A stretch of 64,000 bases of DNA, from NCBI GenBank assembly GCA_937124585.1, contig CAKZKT010000088.1, positions 1-64,000 on the forward strand, given 5' to 3'. The number at the start of each line of letters is the position of its first letter. Positions within the stretch are counted from its first letter, which is position 1. The stretch comes from an uncultured Anaerolineae bacterium. Lineage in GTDB: Bacteria; Chloroflexota; Anaerolineae; CG2-30-64-16. Made by a program: the position numbers and the translations under genes. Below the pieces are notes generated by a model. It saw only the letters and a list, made by a program, of their open reading frames with translations, was not told the origin of the DNA and made no database searches. Below are positions 26,512 to 35,187 of this stretch, piece by piece.

Positions 26512-27975
26512 TTAACGTTGCGCCAGCAACTCTGGCGCGTCGCTGCAAATGCCGTCTACGCCGGCGCGCGCGATCCCGGCAATCTCTTCCGGTCGTTCCT
26601 CGTGCCAGCAGATGATGCCCAGATCGGCCGCACGTACGCGGCCAATCCACTGCGGCGTCAGCAGGCTACTGGGATTTGGGAAACGCTCCCAGCACGGATG
26701 CACGAAGCTGGCGCCGACCGCCTGGGCCTGCAACACGGGGTCCACCTGAATCGAGCTAAAAAGCACCGAGGTCGCAAGCTCGGGCATGGCCTTTTTCGCT
26801 TCGGCCAGCCAGTCGGGGCGGAAGGACGCAAGGATGCAATGGCCAACCGCTTTCTTCTCCCGCAGCGTCGCCAGCACGCCGGCGAGCGCGGCGCCATCTT
26901 TCAGCTCGATGTATGCGCCCAGCTGTTCCTCCTGGCATACATCCAGGGCTTCGGCGAATGTCGGCACACGCTCCCCATCGCCCAGGTCAATCTGGCGCAG
27001 CTCGGCCAGTGTGCTCTGCTGGATCGGCCAGTAACGACCGTCAACATCGCGCAGGTGCGCGTCGTGCGCCAGGACGACCTGGCGGTCGGCCGTGCGTTGT
27101 ACGTCAATCTCGACCATGTCGGCGCCCAGGGCGGCAGCCCGTCGGATGCCGAGGAGCGTGTTGTCGGGCGCGTGTGCGGCCGCGCCCCGATGGCCGATGC
27201 GCAGGAAACGATAGGCAGACGGGGGAATCTCGGCGGCCAGACGCTCGAGGATGGCATTCACCCGGCGAGGCATCCACGCGCACAGCGCCGGCCAGGGGAC
27301 GAGCAGCTCCGGCCCGATGGCGAAATACTGCGAGAAGTCCCACGATGGCTCGAAGCCGTGGTTCGCCAGGTAGGTGTGTGCCAGCCGATGTGCCAGCGGC
27401 GTCCCACGCACCTGATCGACGATGTAGGGCGCGATCAACACGCCGCCCACCCCGGCCAGCGTGCTCGTCTCAGAGCGTTTGGACTTGGCCCGGCGCTCCT
27501 GGAACCATTGCGGCGTGGGCGCGAACGCGTGTTTGCCCGGCTCGGAGTAGAGGAGCACGTGCGTCCCGTCAAGTGCCAGGCGGCCGGCCAGGCGCGCATC
27601 GCGCTGTTCGCCGTGCCAGCTGGCCTCGGCGCGCACGACGTGGCCTCTGTCATCCACGTAGACCCAGATGTGTTCCAGCTCGTACAGATGGCCGATGTCC
27701 CAGTCCCACCAGATGGCATACTCGACGGCGAACGCAGCGGCCGGTTCTCCCGGTGGCGCCAGCTCAACCCGATGGCCGCGCTGGAACGATGGCGATGGAC
27801 CACTCTTGCGGAAGATGGTATAGCCCGCCGCGACTGGCAGGAACGGCTCGCGCACATCGAAGCGCAAGATCGGCGCGTAGGCGGCCGCCAGCCGGCGGGC
27901 CGACTCATCTTGCACCGTGTGGTGGAGCGCAATGAGCAGCGTATCGTCGTTGTCAGCAGGATTCATCTCGGGCAA
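26512..27975 (-). CDS. Glycerophosphodiester phosphodiesterase with an uncharacterised amino-terminal domain
   Basis: A 487-residue fusion. The carboxy half (about 255-487) is a GDPD TIM barrel that hydrolyses glycerophosphodiesters: IGHRGAAAHAPDNTL, EIDVQRTADRQVVLAHDAHL and a late CWHEERPEE carry the expected His, Glu, Asp and His residues. The amino half (about 1-250) contains YAPILRFDVREPFLPVAAGY and FAVEYAIWWDWDIGHLYELEHIWVYVD and is not a family I recognise. A TTG at 27975 is chosen because AGGAGG lies nine bases before it; an ATG at 27966 would be 18 bases away. Confidence 0.85.
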   Translation of the reverse strand: MPEMNPADNDDTLLIALHHTVQDESARRLAAAYAPILRFDVREPFLPVAAGYTIFRKSGPSPSFQRGHRVELAPPGEPAAAFAVEYAIWWDWDIGHLYELEHIWVYVDDRGHVVRAEASWHGEQRDARLAGRLALDGTHVLLYSEPGKHAFAPTPQWFQERRAKSKRSETSTLAGVGGVLIAPYIVDQVRGTPLAHRLAHTYLANHGFEPSWDFSQYFAIGPELLVPWPALCAWMPRRVNAILERLAAEIPPSAYRFLRIGHRGAAAHAPDNTLLGIRRAAALGADMVEIDVQRTADRQVVLAHDAHLRDVDGRYWPIQQSTLAELRQIDLGDGERVPTFAEALDVCQEEQLGAYIELKDGAALAGVLATLREKKAVGHCILASFRPDWLAEAKKAMPELATSVLFSSIQVDPVLQAQAVGASFVHPCWERFPNPSSLLTPQWIGRVRAADLGIICWHEERPEEIAGIARAGVDGICSDAPELLAQR

Positions 27976-28008
27976 AATATTCTTCCTCCTTCGCAAAAAG
28001 TGTTGTGC

Positions 28009-28017
28009 ATTTTACCA
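28009..28017 (-). promoter_or_regulatory. Possible extended -10 promoter of the GDPD gene
   Basis: TGGTAAAAT on the minus strand has the extended -10 form (TGn before the hexamer) about 35 bases ahead of the start. No convincing -35 element is present. Confidence 0.35.
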
Positions 28018-28038
28018 CGACCGGGGGAAAACGGGCAG

Positions 28039-28860
28039 TCAGGCGGCCCGCTGTCCCCACTGCTCGACCATCCATGCTACGGCGAACGCGACCAGATCCG
28101 CAGCGTCGAACAGGTGTGCAGGGGCCTCGCCTACGCGCCCGACGCGACCGTGGCCTGTCTCCAGATAGGCGCGCATGATGCGCTCGAAATATTCTTCCGC
28201 GCACTCTCCCGGCACGATGGCCTCGGTTGTGTCGAATTCCTCGAACTCGATCCAGACGCGCACGCCGCCCTGCAGGATGGGTACCTTGTTCACGACCACC
28301 CGCTTGTTGGGCAGGGGCGCGATGTGCTCCGCGTAGTGCAGCAGCGTCACCGTGTTCAGCGGCGAGCCCAGCAGCAGGACTTTGCCGCCGCAGCGACAAA
28401 GCTTGTCGAACGGCGATCCGACACCGTAGCCATATGCGAGCGGGTGGTCGGCGGTCAGATATGCTGCAGCTGCGCCGAGTGCGACGACCGATGCAGTGGG
28501 ATGGTTACTGCGCCGCGCGCCGGGCCACGTGCGCAGATACTCGGTCAACACGCCCCAACGTCGCTCAGCGCGTGCTGTGGCCGGGTCGAACGCCGGACAT
28601 TCCTCCAGGTAGGCCTGGCGCACGGCCGGAGGAAAGGTGTCCACCTGTTCGACCAAGGCGCGCTCCCATTCCTCCCAACTGACATAGATCATGACCGTAC
28701 CGGTAGCGGTCAGCACGTCCAGCAGAGCCTGAATCACCATGTCCGGGCCGCCGACGATTCGACCTAGCGAGCGCAGTGAGGAATGCAGCATGACCGTCTG
28801 GCCTGGCGCCAGCCCCAGGAGGCGAAATCCCTCGGCCAGCTGACGTCGCGTAATGATCAT
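28039..28860 (-). CDS. Aminoglycoside N3-acetyltransferase (AAC(3))-family protein
   Basis: A 273-residue acetyl-CoA-dependent acetyltransferase of the Antibiotic_NAT fold: HSSLRSLGRIVGGPDMVI near 25-43, SNHPTASVVALG, and PLAYGYGVGSPFDKL followed by VLLLGSPLNTVTLLHYAEH. The family includes both resistance enzymes and metabolic acetyltransferases acting on amino sugars. Position within a sugar-catabolic run, one base after the PL22-like gene stop, favours a metabolic role, but this is inference. It should not be read as a resistance gene on this evidence. Confidence 0.85.
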   Translation of the reverse strand: MIITRRQLAEGFRLLGLAPGQTVMLHSSLRSLGRIVGGPDMVIQALLDVLTATGTVMIYVSWEEWERALVEQVDTFPPAVRQAYLEECPAFDPATARAERRWGVLTEYLRTWPGARRSNHPTASVVALGAAAAYLTADHPLAYGYGVGSPFDKLCRCGGKVLLLGSPLNTVTLLHYAEHIAPLPNKRVVVNKVPILQGGVRVWIEFEEFDTTEAIVPGECAEEYFERIMRAYLETGHGRVGRVGEAPAHLFDAADLVAFAVAWMVEQWGQRAA

Positions 28861-28861
28861 G

Positions 28862-30010
28862 TCAGACCTGGCTCAACTCTGGCAGCGACTCGAACTCTGG
28901 CACATCGGCCAGGAACACCTGCCCGTAGCCGTCCGGGTCGGCCGTATAGAGCACCTGGCGGCCGCCCGGGGTGAAGCGCGGGTGGACGTGCACGATCTGG
29001 ACGTGGAACGAGCCGCGGTGAAACGCCAGCACGCGCGGCCCTTCAAACGCGCCGTCGCGGAAGCGCCACAGCAGCAAGTACGGTTTGCGTGCGTCGCTGT
29101 CGCCGACGATCAGATCCAGGCTGTTGGAGCTGAAATGCCACGACCGCTCGACCGGGAACGGCGCCTCGATGTGTTCCGTGTTGTCATAACGGATGGCGCC
29201 GTAGATCGTCTGACCGTGGCGGCTGCCGTGATAGCCGATGTGGACGCCGTCCTGGAACCAGTATTCGTGGCCGACCGCCTCGCCGGGCTCGGTGGGGCGG
29301 ATCTTCCAGGCCTGGCCCGTGCGCAGATCGAACCCCCAGATGCGGTTGTCCACCAGTTGCCACGGCCCCTCGTGGCAAAAGGTGAGCAGGTGTGGCTGCG
29401 TCGGCGAGGTGTTGATGTGGCCGATCCATGACGCTTCTTCCCAGACGATCTCAGCTTCGCCGGTGTCCACGGCGATGCGCAGCACGCGCGAGAGCGGCTT
29501 CGCCTCCCAATATTCGCGAAAGCCGATGTAACCATGCTCAAGGTTCACCCGAAAGCGGTGCGACAGGTCTTCGTACAGGCCGGTGCACACGTAGCGGCCG
29601 TCGGCCGTGACGTTGGTCATCGTGGTGGTGAATTCGGCCGGCGCACGGTAGAGCTCGCGGACCGCGCACGTCTCCAGGTTCACCGCCAGCAGCACCTTGT
29701 TGACCCACATGTAGGCCTCTTCCCGCAACGGATTCTTGCTGGTGTCGAGCAGGGTGGGCTCGCGGGTCAGCTCGGGCAGGTCGGTTAATTGGGTCAACGA
29801 GCCATCCGTCAGGTCAATGCCCCACAGATTCGTGCGGTTGCCGCGATCAGAGCCGATCAGCAGCTTCTGTCCGCCAGCATACCAGCCCGGGTTGGTGAAA
29901 TAGAGATGGCGACTGTGCGCTTTGTAGCTGGTCAGCTGCGTGATCTGCGCGCCAGAGATTGGGTCGGTATAGCGTTTCCACTCGGCAGGGTAGGTTTGTC
30001 CCAGAGTCAT
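28862..30010 (-). CDS. Oligogalacturonate lyase-like beta-propeller (PL22)
   Basis: A 382-residue predicted seven-bladed beta-propeller of the oligogalacturonide lyase family, which cleaves short unsaturated or saturated galacturonides from pectin in the cytoplasm by beta-elimination. The metal-site cluster near the carboxy end is present as His336, Gln338, His341 and His343 (SFHVQIVHVHPRF). Earlier blades carry RHLYFTNPGWYAGGQKLLIGSDRG and EYWFQDGVHIGYHG, also typical. AGGAG lies eight bases before the ATG. This is the strongest pointer to pectin-type substrates for the locus. Confidence 0.88.
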   Translation of the reverse strand: MTLGQTYPAEWKRYTDPISGAQITQLTSYKAHSRHLYFTNPGWYAGGQKLLIGSDRGNRTNLWGIDLTDGSLTQLTDLPELTREPTLLDTSKNPLREEAYMWVNKVLLAVNLETCAVRELYRAPAEFTTTMTNVTADGRYVCTGLYEDLSHRFRVNLEHGYIGFREYWEAKPLSRVLRIAVDTGEAEIVWEEASWIGHINTSPTQPHLLTFCHEGPWQLVDNRIWGFDLRTGQAWKIRPTEPGEAVGHEYWFQDGVHIGYHGSRHGQTIYGAIRYDNTEHIEAPFPVERSWHFSSNSLDLIVGDSDARKPYLLLWRFRDGAFEGPRVLAFHRGSFHVQIVHVHPRFTPGGRQVLYTADPDGYGQVFLADVPEFESLPELSQV

Positions 30011-30037
30011 CGGGTTATCTCCTGATCACTGTGATGG

Positions 30038-32020
30038 TCATCGTGTGACTCCGATTGCTTCGGCTGTCAGTTGGCCGTTGTCCCAGACGAGCGTGCCGAG
30101 GCCCATCTCGGCGATCTCGACGCGGCCGCCCGGCACGGTGAGGGTCAAGGCGGCGGGTTGCTGGCCGTGATAGCCGGCCACATAGCGGCCGGTGGCGGGG
30201 CTGGCGAAGAGCCAGATCGGGCCGGCCGCGCATTCCAACACGGCGTCTTCGACTTCGAGCCGGCCCGCCGGGATTTGGCGGGCCATCGGCGCCTCGAGCA
30301 TGGGCCAGCCCAGGTCGCCGCGCTCGGTCCAACGCCGCCGCAGCCGCCATTCCAGCAGATCCACTTCGATGCCGAGCGCCTGACCGTCTCGGCGGTACTC
30401 GACCGTCCAGGGCCGTTCGCCCATGCCGGCGTAGGTGAAGGCCGGCGCGGTCACATCGCGCCACTGGCCGCCGGCCACCACTTGGCCGAACGTTTTGCCG
30501 TCGGGATAGGCAGTGCGCTCGGCCAACTCGACATAAATGCCGCATTGAGGCCGACCTTTGTAGAACAGGCCTGGCCAGCTGAGCTCCCAGAACGCCTTGC
30601 GCGGTCCGAGATAGTTGTATAGCTCCAGCACCAGGTCGCCCTCGCGCTCGACCAGGCGGATCGGCGCGTTGCGGCCGAGATCGGTACGGGTCAACGGCAG
30701 GATGGCGATCAGCGCCGCGTCGCTGCCGACCACGATCGCTTCGCCGGCCGCAGCCTCGGCGGGCAGGGCTTCGATCCGCCGTTCACCGACCCAGATCTCG
30801 TCAATCTGTGGGCGGTCGGTGAAGATGAGGCAGGCCTTGGCGCTGGTGAGTATGCCGGGGTTCGCCGGCAGCGTGTAGAGGCCGATGGCGCGCGGCCCGT
30901 TCTGCACGCCGTAAAACTGTCCTTCTTCGATGAGGTTGCGCGAGCGGGTGCGGTCGGTGGCGTGGTAGAAGTCGCCCAGCCATTTGTCGTTGGTCAGGTA
31001 GCGGGTGTAGAGCACACCCGGTCGTTCTGTGGCCGGCCGCAGGTAGTGCGCCATCAGGACGTCGGATTGGCCGGTGTATTCGCGCGCGGCGACGCCGAGG
31101 GTGAACGAGGGGCTGTGCCAGGTGGTGAGGCCCATCTGGCGCGGCGCGAAGGCGGTCTCACAGATCTCGAACGATGCCGGCCGGGCAGCGAGCGCATCGC
31201 CGAGCCAGGCAGGTAACGTGCCGTCTTCGATCCAGCCGCGCACCAGGTTGATCTCGGCCGGCGTCTCGCAGACGACCGAGGGATGGTAGGCGCGGCTGTG
31301 TGGGCCGGCCCAGCGCCCTGTGGTGGCGTGGATGTGCAGCACCGTGCTCAGCCCCAGCCGGGCCGCGGCTGTGCGCGCGCGAATGCGCGTCGCCTCATCC
31401 TGCGTCAGGTCGGCCAGCTGTTTGAGGGCACGCAGGTCTACCGCGCCGTAGGTAGGGCTGTTCCACTCGAACACGGTCCCCTGGCTGTCGGTGAAGGCCA
31501 TCCACGCAGCCAGCTTGCGATAGCCGCGCTCGGCGATCGCGCGGTCGCCGAGCAGTTCGCCGCCCAGGCTGCTGTTCAGGATGTCGAGCAGGCAGATATT
31601 GGTGTAGGCGAGGGAGACGTCGAGCCGCCGGATCTCGTCCAGCCCCAGGCGAATGGCATCGAGCACGCGCGCCCGCAGCGACGCCGAGAGGCGGTCGGCG
31701 TGATGCCGCATCATCGGGATCATCTGCTCCAGGTTGAACTCGACCGCGTTGAGGTCTTCGACGTGGTCGTCCTCCAGCATCCAGGTGAAGTTGCCCAGAT
31801 GCGGATCGTCCTGCCGCCGTTCCTGACAGCTGAGCACGGCATCGAGCACTTTTTCGGCCAGCGCCAGGTCTGCGGCAGCGCCGTTGGCGACCAGACGGCG
31901 GGCAAACGCAGCGCCGGCGCGCGTCTCGTGCCGGAGGCCGTCGTCGGTGACCCTGGCGAGCAGATGCGTCTGCGGGTTGTAGTTGTCCGGCAGGGGCAGA
32001 GGTGGTATGGGTTGGGACAT
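30038..32020 (-). CDS. Uncharacterised 660-residue protein, predicted helical toroid plus beta-sandwich
   Basis: No named family recognised. The amino-terminal half (about 40-330) is strongly helical, with repeated Leu/Ala patterns like an (alpha/alpha) toroid, and contains the motif FEWNSPTYGAVDLRALKQLAD (about 183-203). The carboxy half (about 330-660) reads as beta-strands. That layout is shared by several polysaccharide lyases and glycoside hydrolases. No signal peptide is present, so it would act inside the cell. GAGG lies five bases before the ATG, and the gene ends 27 bases before the PL22-like gene, as expected for joint transcription. Proposed role: cleavage of a polyuronate or related oligosaccharide, unproven. 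Confidence 0.75.
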   Translation of the reverse strand: MSQPIPPLPLPDNYNPQTHLLARVTDDGLRHETRAGAAFARRLVANGAAADLALAEKVLDAVLSCQERRQDDPHLGNFTWMLEDDHVEDLNAVEFNLEQMIPMMRHHADRLSASLRARVLDAIRLGLDEIRRLDVSLAYTNICLLDILNSSLGGELLGDRAIAERGYRKLAAWMAFTDSQGTVFEWNSPTYGAVDLRALKQLADLTQDEATRIRARTAAARLGLSTVLHIHATTGRWAGPHSRAYHPSVVCETPAEINLVRGWIEDGTLPAWLGDALAARPASFEICETAFAPRQMGLTTWHSPSFTLGVAAREYTGQSDVLMAHYLRPATERPGVLYTRYLTNDKWLGDFYHATDRTRSRNLIEEGQFYGVQNGPRAIGLYTLPANPGILTSAKACLIFTDRPQIDEIWVGERRIEALPAEAAAGEAIVVGSDAALIAILPLTRTDLGRNAPIRLVEREGDLVLELYNYLGPRKAFWELSWPGLFYKGRPQCGIYVELAERTAYPDGKTFGQVVAGGQWRDVTAPAFTYAGMGERPWTVEYRRDGQALGIEVDLLEWRLRRRWTERGDLGWPMLEAPMARQIPAGRLEVEDAVLECAAGPIWLFASPATGRYVAGYHGQQPAALTLTVPGGRVEIAEMGLGTLVWDNGQLTAEAIGVTR

Positions 32021-32086
32021 GTGCGCCTCGTGAGTATATGACCGGTCACGCGCAACGGTCGGGGCCGGGCCGTGAAGACCTCGGCC

Positions 32087-32395
32087 CTACGCAGTTTTGG
32101 CGATGATGACCATGTAGCGCACCGGAGCGTCGCCGGCGTTGAAGATGCCGTGTGGCGTCCGCGCGTCCAGGATGATGGCTTCGCCCGGGCCGAGCGTGTG
32201 ACGTTCATCGGCCCATTCGACGGTGGCCTGGCCTTCGAGGACGTAGAATGCCTCGATGCCGGCATGGGTATGCGCCGCGTGCATCCGGCCGCCCGGCGCG
32301 GCCTCCGAGATGTGGATGCGCAGTTTTTCGGGATCGAGGCCGGCATCCACCAGACAGCGGGCCAGACCGCGCGCGTTGCGTTCAATGAATGGCAT
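32087..32395 (-). CDS. Small single-domain cupin
   Basis: A 102-residue cupin with the two standard motifs: His42, His44 and Glu48 in HAAHTHAGIEAFYVLEG, and His82 in RTPHGIFNAG, which together form a metal site. Small cupins in pectin loci include KdgF, which opens unsaturated uronates; this one could do that, or act as an isomerase or binding protein. AGGAGG precedes the ATG. It lies 19 bases after the AhpD-like gene in the same direction. Confidence 0.85.
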   Translation of the reverse strand: MPFIERNARGLARCLVDAGLDPEKLRIHISEAAPGGRMHAAHTHAGIEAFYVLEGQATVEWADERHTLGPGEAIILDARTPHGIFNAGDAPVRYMVIIAKTA

Positions 32396-32414
32396 GGACT
32401 CCTCCTGTCAAAAT

Positions 32415-32810
32415 TCAGCGCAGAAACTGCGGATCAATGGGCGCTTTCAGCGCGTTGGCCAGCGCGTTGGTTTGTGCGGCCATGCCGATGACAGCCAGCA
32501 GCTCCTGGTGCTGGGCGTCGGTCATGCCTTTGGCGCGCGCGGCTGCCGTGTGCGAGTGGATGCAGTAGTCGCAGTTATTGGCCACCGACACCGCGATGTA
32601 GATCATCTCTTTGGTCAGCGGGTCGAGCGCAGCCGGCCGCATGACTTCCTTCAGCGCTTCCCACGTGCGCCGGAGCGTCTCCGGATGGTTCGCCAGCGCC
32701 TTCCAGAAGTTGTTGACGTCGGGCACGTTGCGCGTGCGTTTGATGTCGTCGAAAACCGCCCTCACTTCCGGTGAGGCGTCTTCGTATTGGATCAGAGGTA
32801 CTGTGGACAT
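32415..32810 (-). CDS. Carboxymuconolactone decarboxylase / AhpD-like protein
   Basis: A 131-residue helical protein with the AhpD-type redox motif Cys80-Asp-Tyr-Cys83 followed by His87 (NNCDYCIHSH), and the preceding acidic helix. AhpD-like members are thiol peroxidases or disulfide relays; others are decarboxylases. The start at MSTVPL is fixed by GAGGAG upstream; the longer in-frame extension is not family-like. It lies between the cupin gene and the 777-residue toroid-type gene, ten bases from the latter. Confidence 0.87.
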   Translation of the reverse strand: MSTVPLIQYEDASPEVRAVFDDIKRTRNVPDVNNFWKALANHPETLRRTWEALKEVMRPAALDPLTKEMIYIAVSVANNCDYCIHSHTAAARAKGMTDAQHQELLAVIGMAAQTNALANALKAPIDPQFLR

Positions 32811-32820
32811 GGTTCGCTCC

Positions 32821-35151
32821 TCATAGATCTCGTGTCGGGTCGGTCTCCGTCTCTGCGGTGAGCCCGAGACGGTGGTTTTGCGGACAATCTGCCGGCTGCA
32901 CGCGCAGGAGACGCGCCTGACCGGCGTGGAGTTCGAGCCCGGCCGGGCCGATGCGTGTGGCGGCGCCGAGATCGGTGCAGGCTGTGGCATCATCCGGCGC
33001 GGTCACCGGGATACAGACGGTCTCTGGACCGAAATTTGCGATCAACTGATAGGTTTGATCGTCCGCGGCGACGATGGTGACTCCACGCACATCGGGCCAT
33101 GCCAGTGTCAGCGGTCGAGTGCGGCTTTCTTCGGCGAAAGTGCGCGTCATGCGTTCATCGGCACCGGACAGGACGGCCCAGCCGACATCGAGCAACGTCG
33201 CGCCGGGGTCGGCCCACTGCGACCCGATGTGGCCCGGCCAGCAGAGTTCGTCTACGTACAACGAATGGTACGCGCCTCCTCGTCGCGTTGCGGCGCGAGA
33301 GAGTGCCAGCGTTGTCGCACCGTAGATGCCGATCACGCCGAGCCGGCCGTCCACGCACGCCCAGCGGCTGCTCAGCGCGATGAGTTCATCCCCGGGGGCC
33401 GGGCTGGTCAAGGTGAGGGGGCCGGATGCCGTCGCCAATGTGCGGGCAAAGCCGTTGTAGAGGTCGTTCGGAATGTTGAGATGCAGCCCCTTGATGCTGT
33501 GCACGAGCACGCGCGACCGGCCCACCCGGATGAGCTCCAGGCCGATGACCGTGTGGCCATCGGGCAGGGCCGCAAACACGAGGTGATGCGTCGCCAGGTC
33601 GTGGCCCGTCCAGCCTTCGGCCAGCTCCACTTGCGCGCCTTCGATCAGCGCACCGCAGGTGACAAAGCCACCGTCGAAGGTTGTGCTGTGATAGCCGAGC
33701 AGCCGACGGCCGGGCGGCGGCTGCGGATGCGCCGGGTGCGGGTCGGCTGCAAATTCGATCTGCCCGACCAGGTTGCTCTCCCACTCGGCCAGATGTCCAT
33801 CGGCGGGCGGCAGGCAGAGTCCCTGGCCGAGACCGAATGCGCGCCATGCGAACGAGGCGAATCGGGTGGGGCTGCGGTGGAGGATGGCGCCGTGCTCGGG
33901 TTCGTGCCAGGCGCCGTCGCAGGTGCCCCAATCTTCCTCCCGAAGAAGGCGCACTCGGTTTTCCTTCGACTGCTCAGGGCAGGCACTGAGGGGCAGGGTC
34001 ACCAGTGGCCGATACACCAGCCACTGGCTCAGCACGGACGCGCGATCTGACTCCAGGCGGGTGTAGTAATACGGGCTGCGCGCGGCCATGGGGGCCAGGC
34101 GCCGGCCGTAGAAGCTGCCATCGCCGCTGAAGACGGCTTCCTGTTCGATCAGGGCCAGCTGCGCCTCGGCCAGTTTCAGAGCGTGGGCATCGCCCAGCCG
34201 GTCGGCTGCGTAGAGCAGCGATGGCAGCAGGTATTCCTGGCAGTAGGCGTAGCGTACACGGCTGTCGCCGCCGATGCGCGCCAGCCGGCCATCGGCGAAG
34301 ATCATGCGCCGCAACACAGCCCATAGATCGGCCTGATGATGGTCGAGGGTTTCCGGTCGCGGCATTTGGGCCAGTTTGCAGTCGAAATGGAGCATGGCCG
34401 CATTCGAGACGCAGATCACCATGTAGCCGATGTTGAGGTAGCCGTGGTGATCGAGCGCGTAGTGCGGGAAGAAGTTCGCGCCGACGTGCCGTTCACGAAT
34501 CGGCTTGCCCGCAAGCACCGTCTCATCCGTCGCGTCTGCCGCCACGCTCACCGAGTTGATCAGGAAGGCATGCGCCCGCTCCTGCCAGTCGGCGGCGTTG
34601 GGATGATCCGGGAACATGGCGGCCGTGCGCCAGAGGATCGCGCCGTTCCAGAGATTCGACTCCGGTGCGTTTTTGCCGGAGCTGTTCCAGACATCGGCCA
34701 CGATACCGGCGACCTGCCCGCGGTGGAAGTCGGCCATGATCCATTTGCATTCGCTGACGAGCACCCGGCGCAGATCGGTCCGATCTTGCTCCGTGAGGTG
34801 CGGCCAGAGCAGATAGACGCCGTGCATCATGCGCTCGATGCCCAGCGCGCTGATCCACGTGTGGCCCCACTGCGTGCCGTCGGTGCATGTCGCGTTGCCG
34901 CTGACGTGCGAGGCCAGGCTGAAGCGCAACGCGGCGAGCGCCCGTGCGAGCGCCCATTCGCGGTCCAGTCCGGCCACGCACTCGCCGCGCATGGCCAGCG
35001 TGGCCATGGCCGCCAGGTATTTCTGGTTGGTCTGCACGCCCCAGGCATTGTAGCCCGTGCCGTAGCAGCCGAGGTCGGGCCGACCCGGAATGGGGTGCCA
35101 GTGGTGTTCTGCATGCCGCGCCCAGGCGGCCAGCCGTTCTATCGGTCGCAT
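32821..35151 (-). CDS. Uncharacterised 777-residue toroid/beta-sandwich protein
   Basis: No named family recognised. The first 410 residues are helical and rich in Trp, His and Tyr; they include WGHTWISALGIERMMHGVYLLW, HALDHHGYLNIGYMVICVSNAAML-like segments and RIGGDSRVRYAYCQEYLLPSLLYAADRLGDAHAL. The rest is beta-rich. This resembles the architecture of polysaccharide lyases with an (alpha/alpha) toroid and antiparallel beta-sandwich, where His and Tyr act as base and acid. GGTGAG lies seven bases before the chosen ATG; an upstream ATG at 35175 is possible. No signal peptide. Suggested polysaccharide lyase or hydrolase, unproven. Confidence 0.72.
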   Translation of the reverse strand: MRPIERLAAWARHAEHHWHPIPGRPDLGCYGTGYNAWGVQTNQKYLAAMATLAMRGECVAGLDREWALARALAALRFSLASHVSGNATCTDGTQWGHTWISALGIERMMHGVYLLWPHLTEQDRTDLRRVLVSECKWIMADFHRGQVAGIVADVWNSSGKNAPESNLWNGAILWRTAAMFPDHPNAADWQERAHAFLINSVSVAADATDETVLAGKPIRERHVGANFFPHYALDHHGYLNIGYMVICVSNAAMLHFDCKLAQMPRPETLDHHQADLWAVLRRMIFADGRLARIGGDSRVRYAYCQEYLLPSLLYAADRLGDAHALKLAEAQLALIEQEAVFSGDGSFYGRRLAPMAARSPYYYTRLESDRASVLSQWLVYRPLVTLPLSACPEQSKENRVRLLREEDWGTCDGAWHEPEHGAILHRSPTRFASFAWRAFGLGQGLCLPPADGHLAEWESNLVGQIEFAADPHPAHPQPPPGRRLLGYHSTTFDGGFVTCGALIEGAQVELAEGWTGHDLATHHLVFAALPDGHTVIGLELIRVGRSRVLVHSIKGLHLNIPNDLYNGFARTLATASGPLTLTSPAPGDELIALSSRWACVDGRLGVIGIYGATTLALSRAATRRGGAYHSLYVDELCWPGHIGSQWADPGATLLDVGWAVLSGADERMTRTFAEESRTRPLTLAWPDVRGVTIVAADDQTYQLIANFGPETVCIPVTAPDDATACTDLGAATRIGPAGLELHAGQARLLRVQPADCPQNHRLGLTAETETDPTRDL

Positions 35152-35187
35152 TGTGGTCTCACCCGGCCATGACATACCACGCTCGCG

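Noticed and set aside
28039-28860. Antibiotic-resistance gene
   Set aside because: The family includes metabolic acetyltransferases; position in a sugar locus and absence of mobile elements do not support a resistance role.
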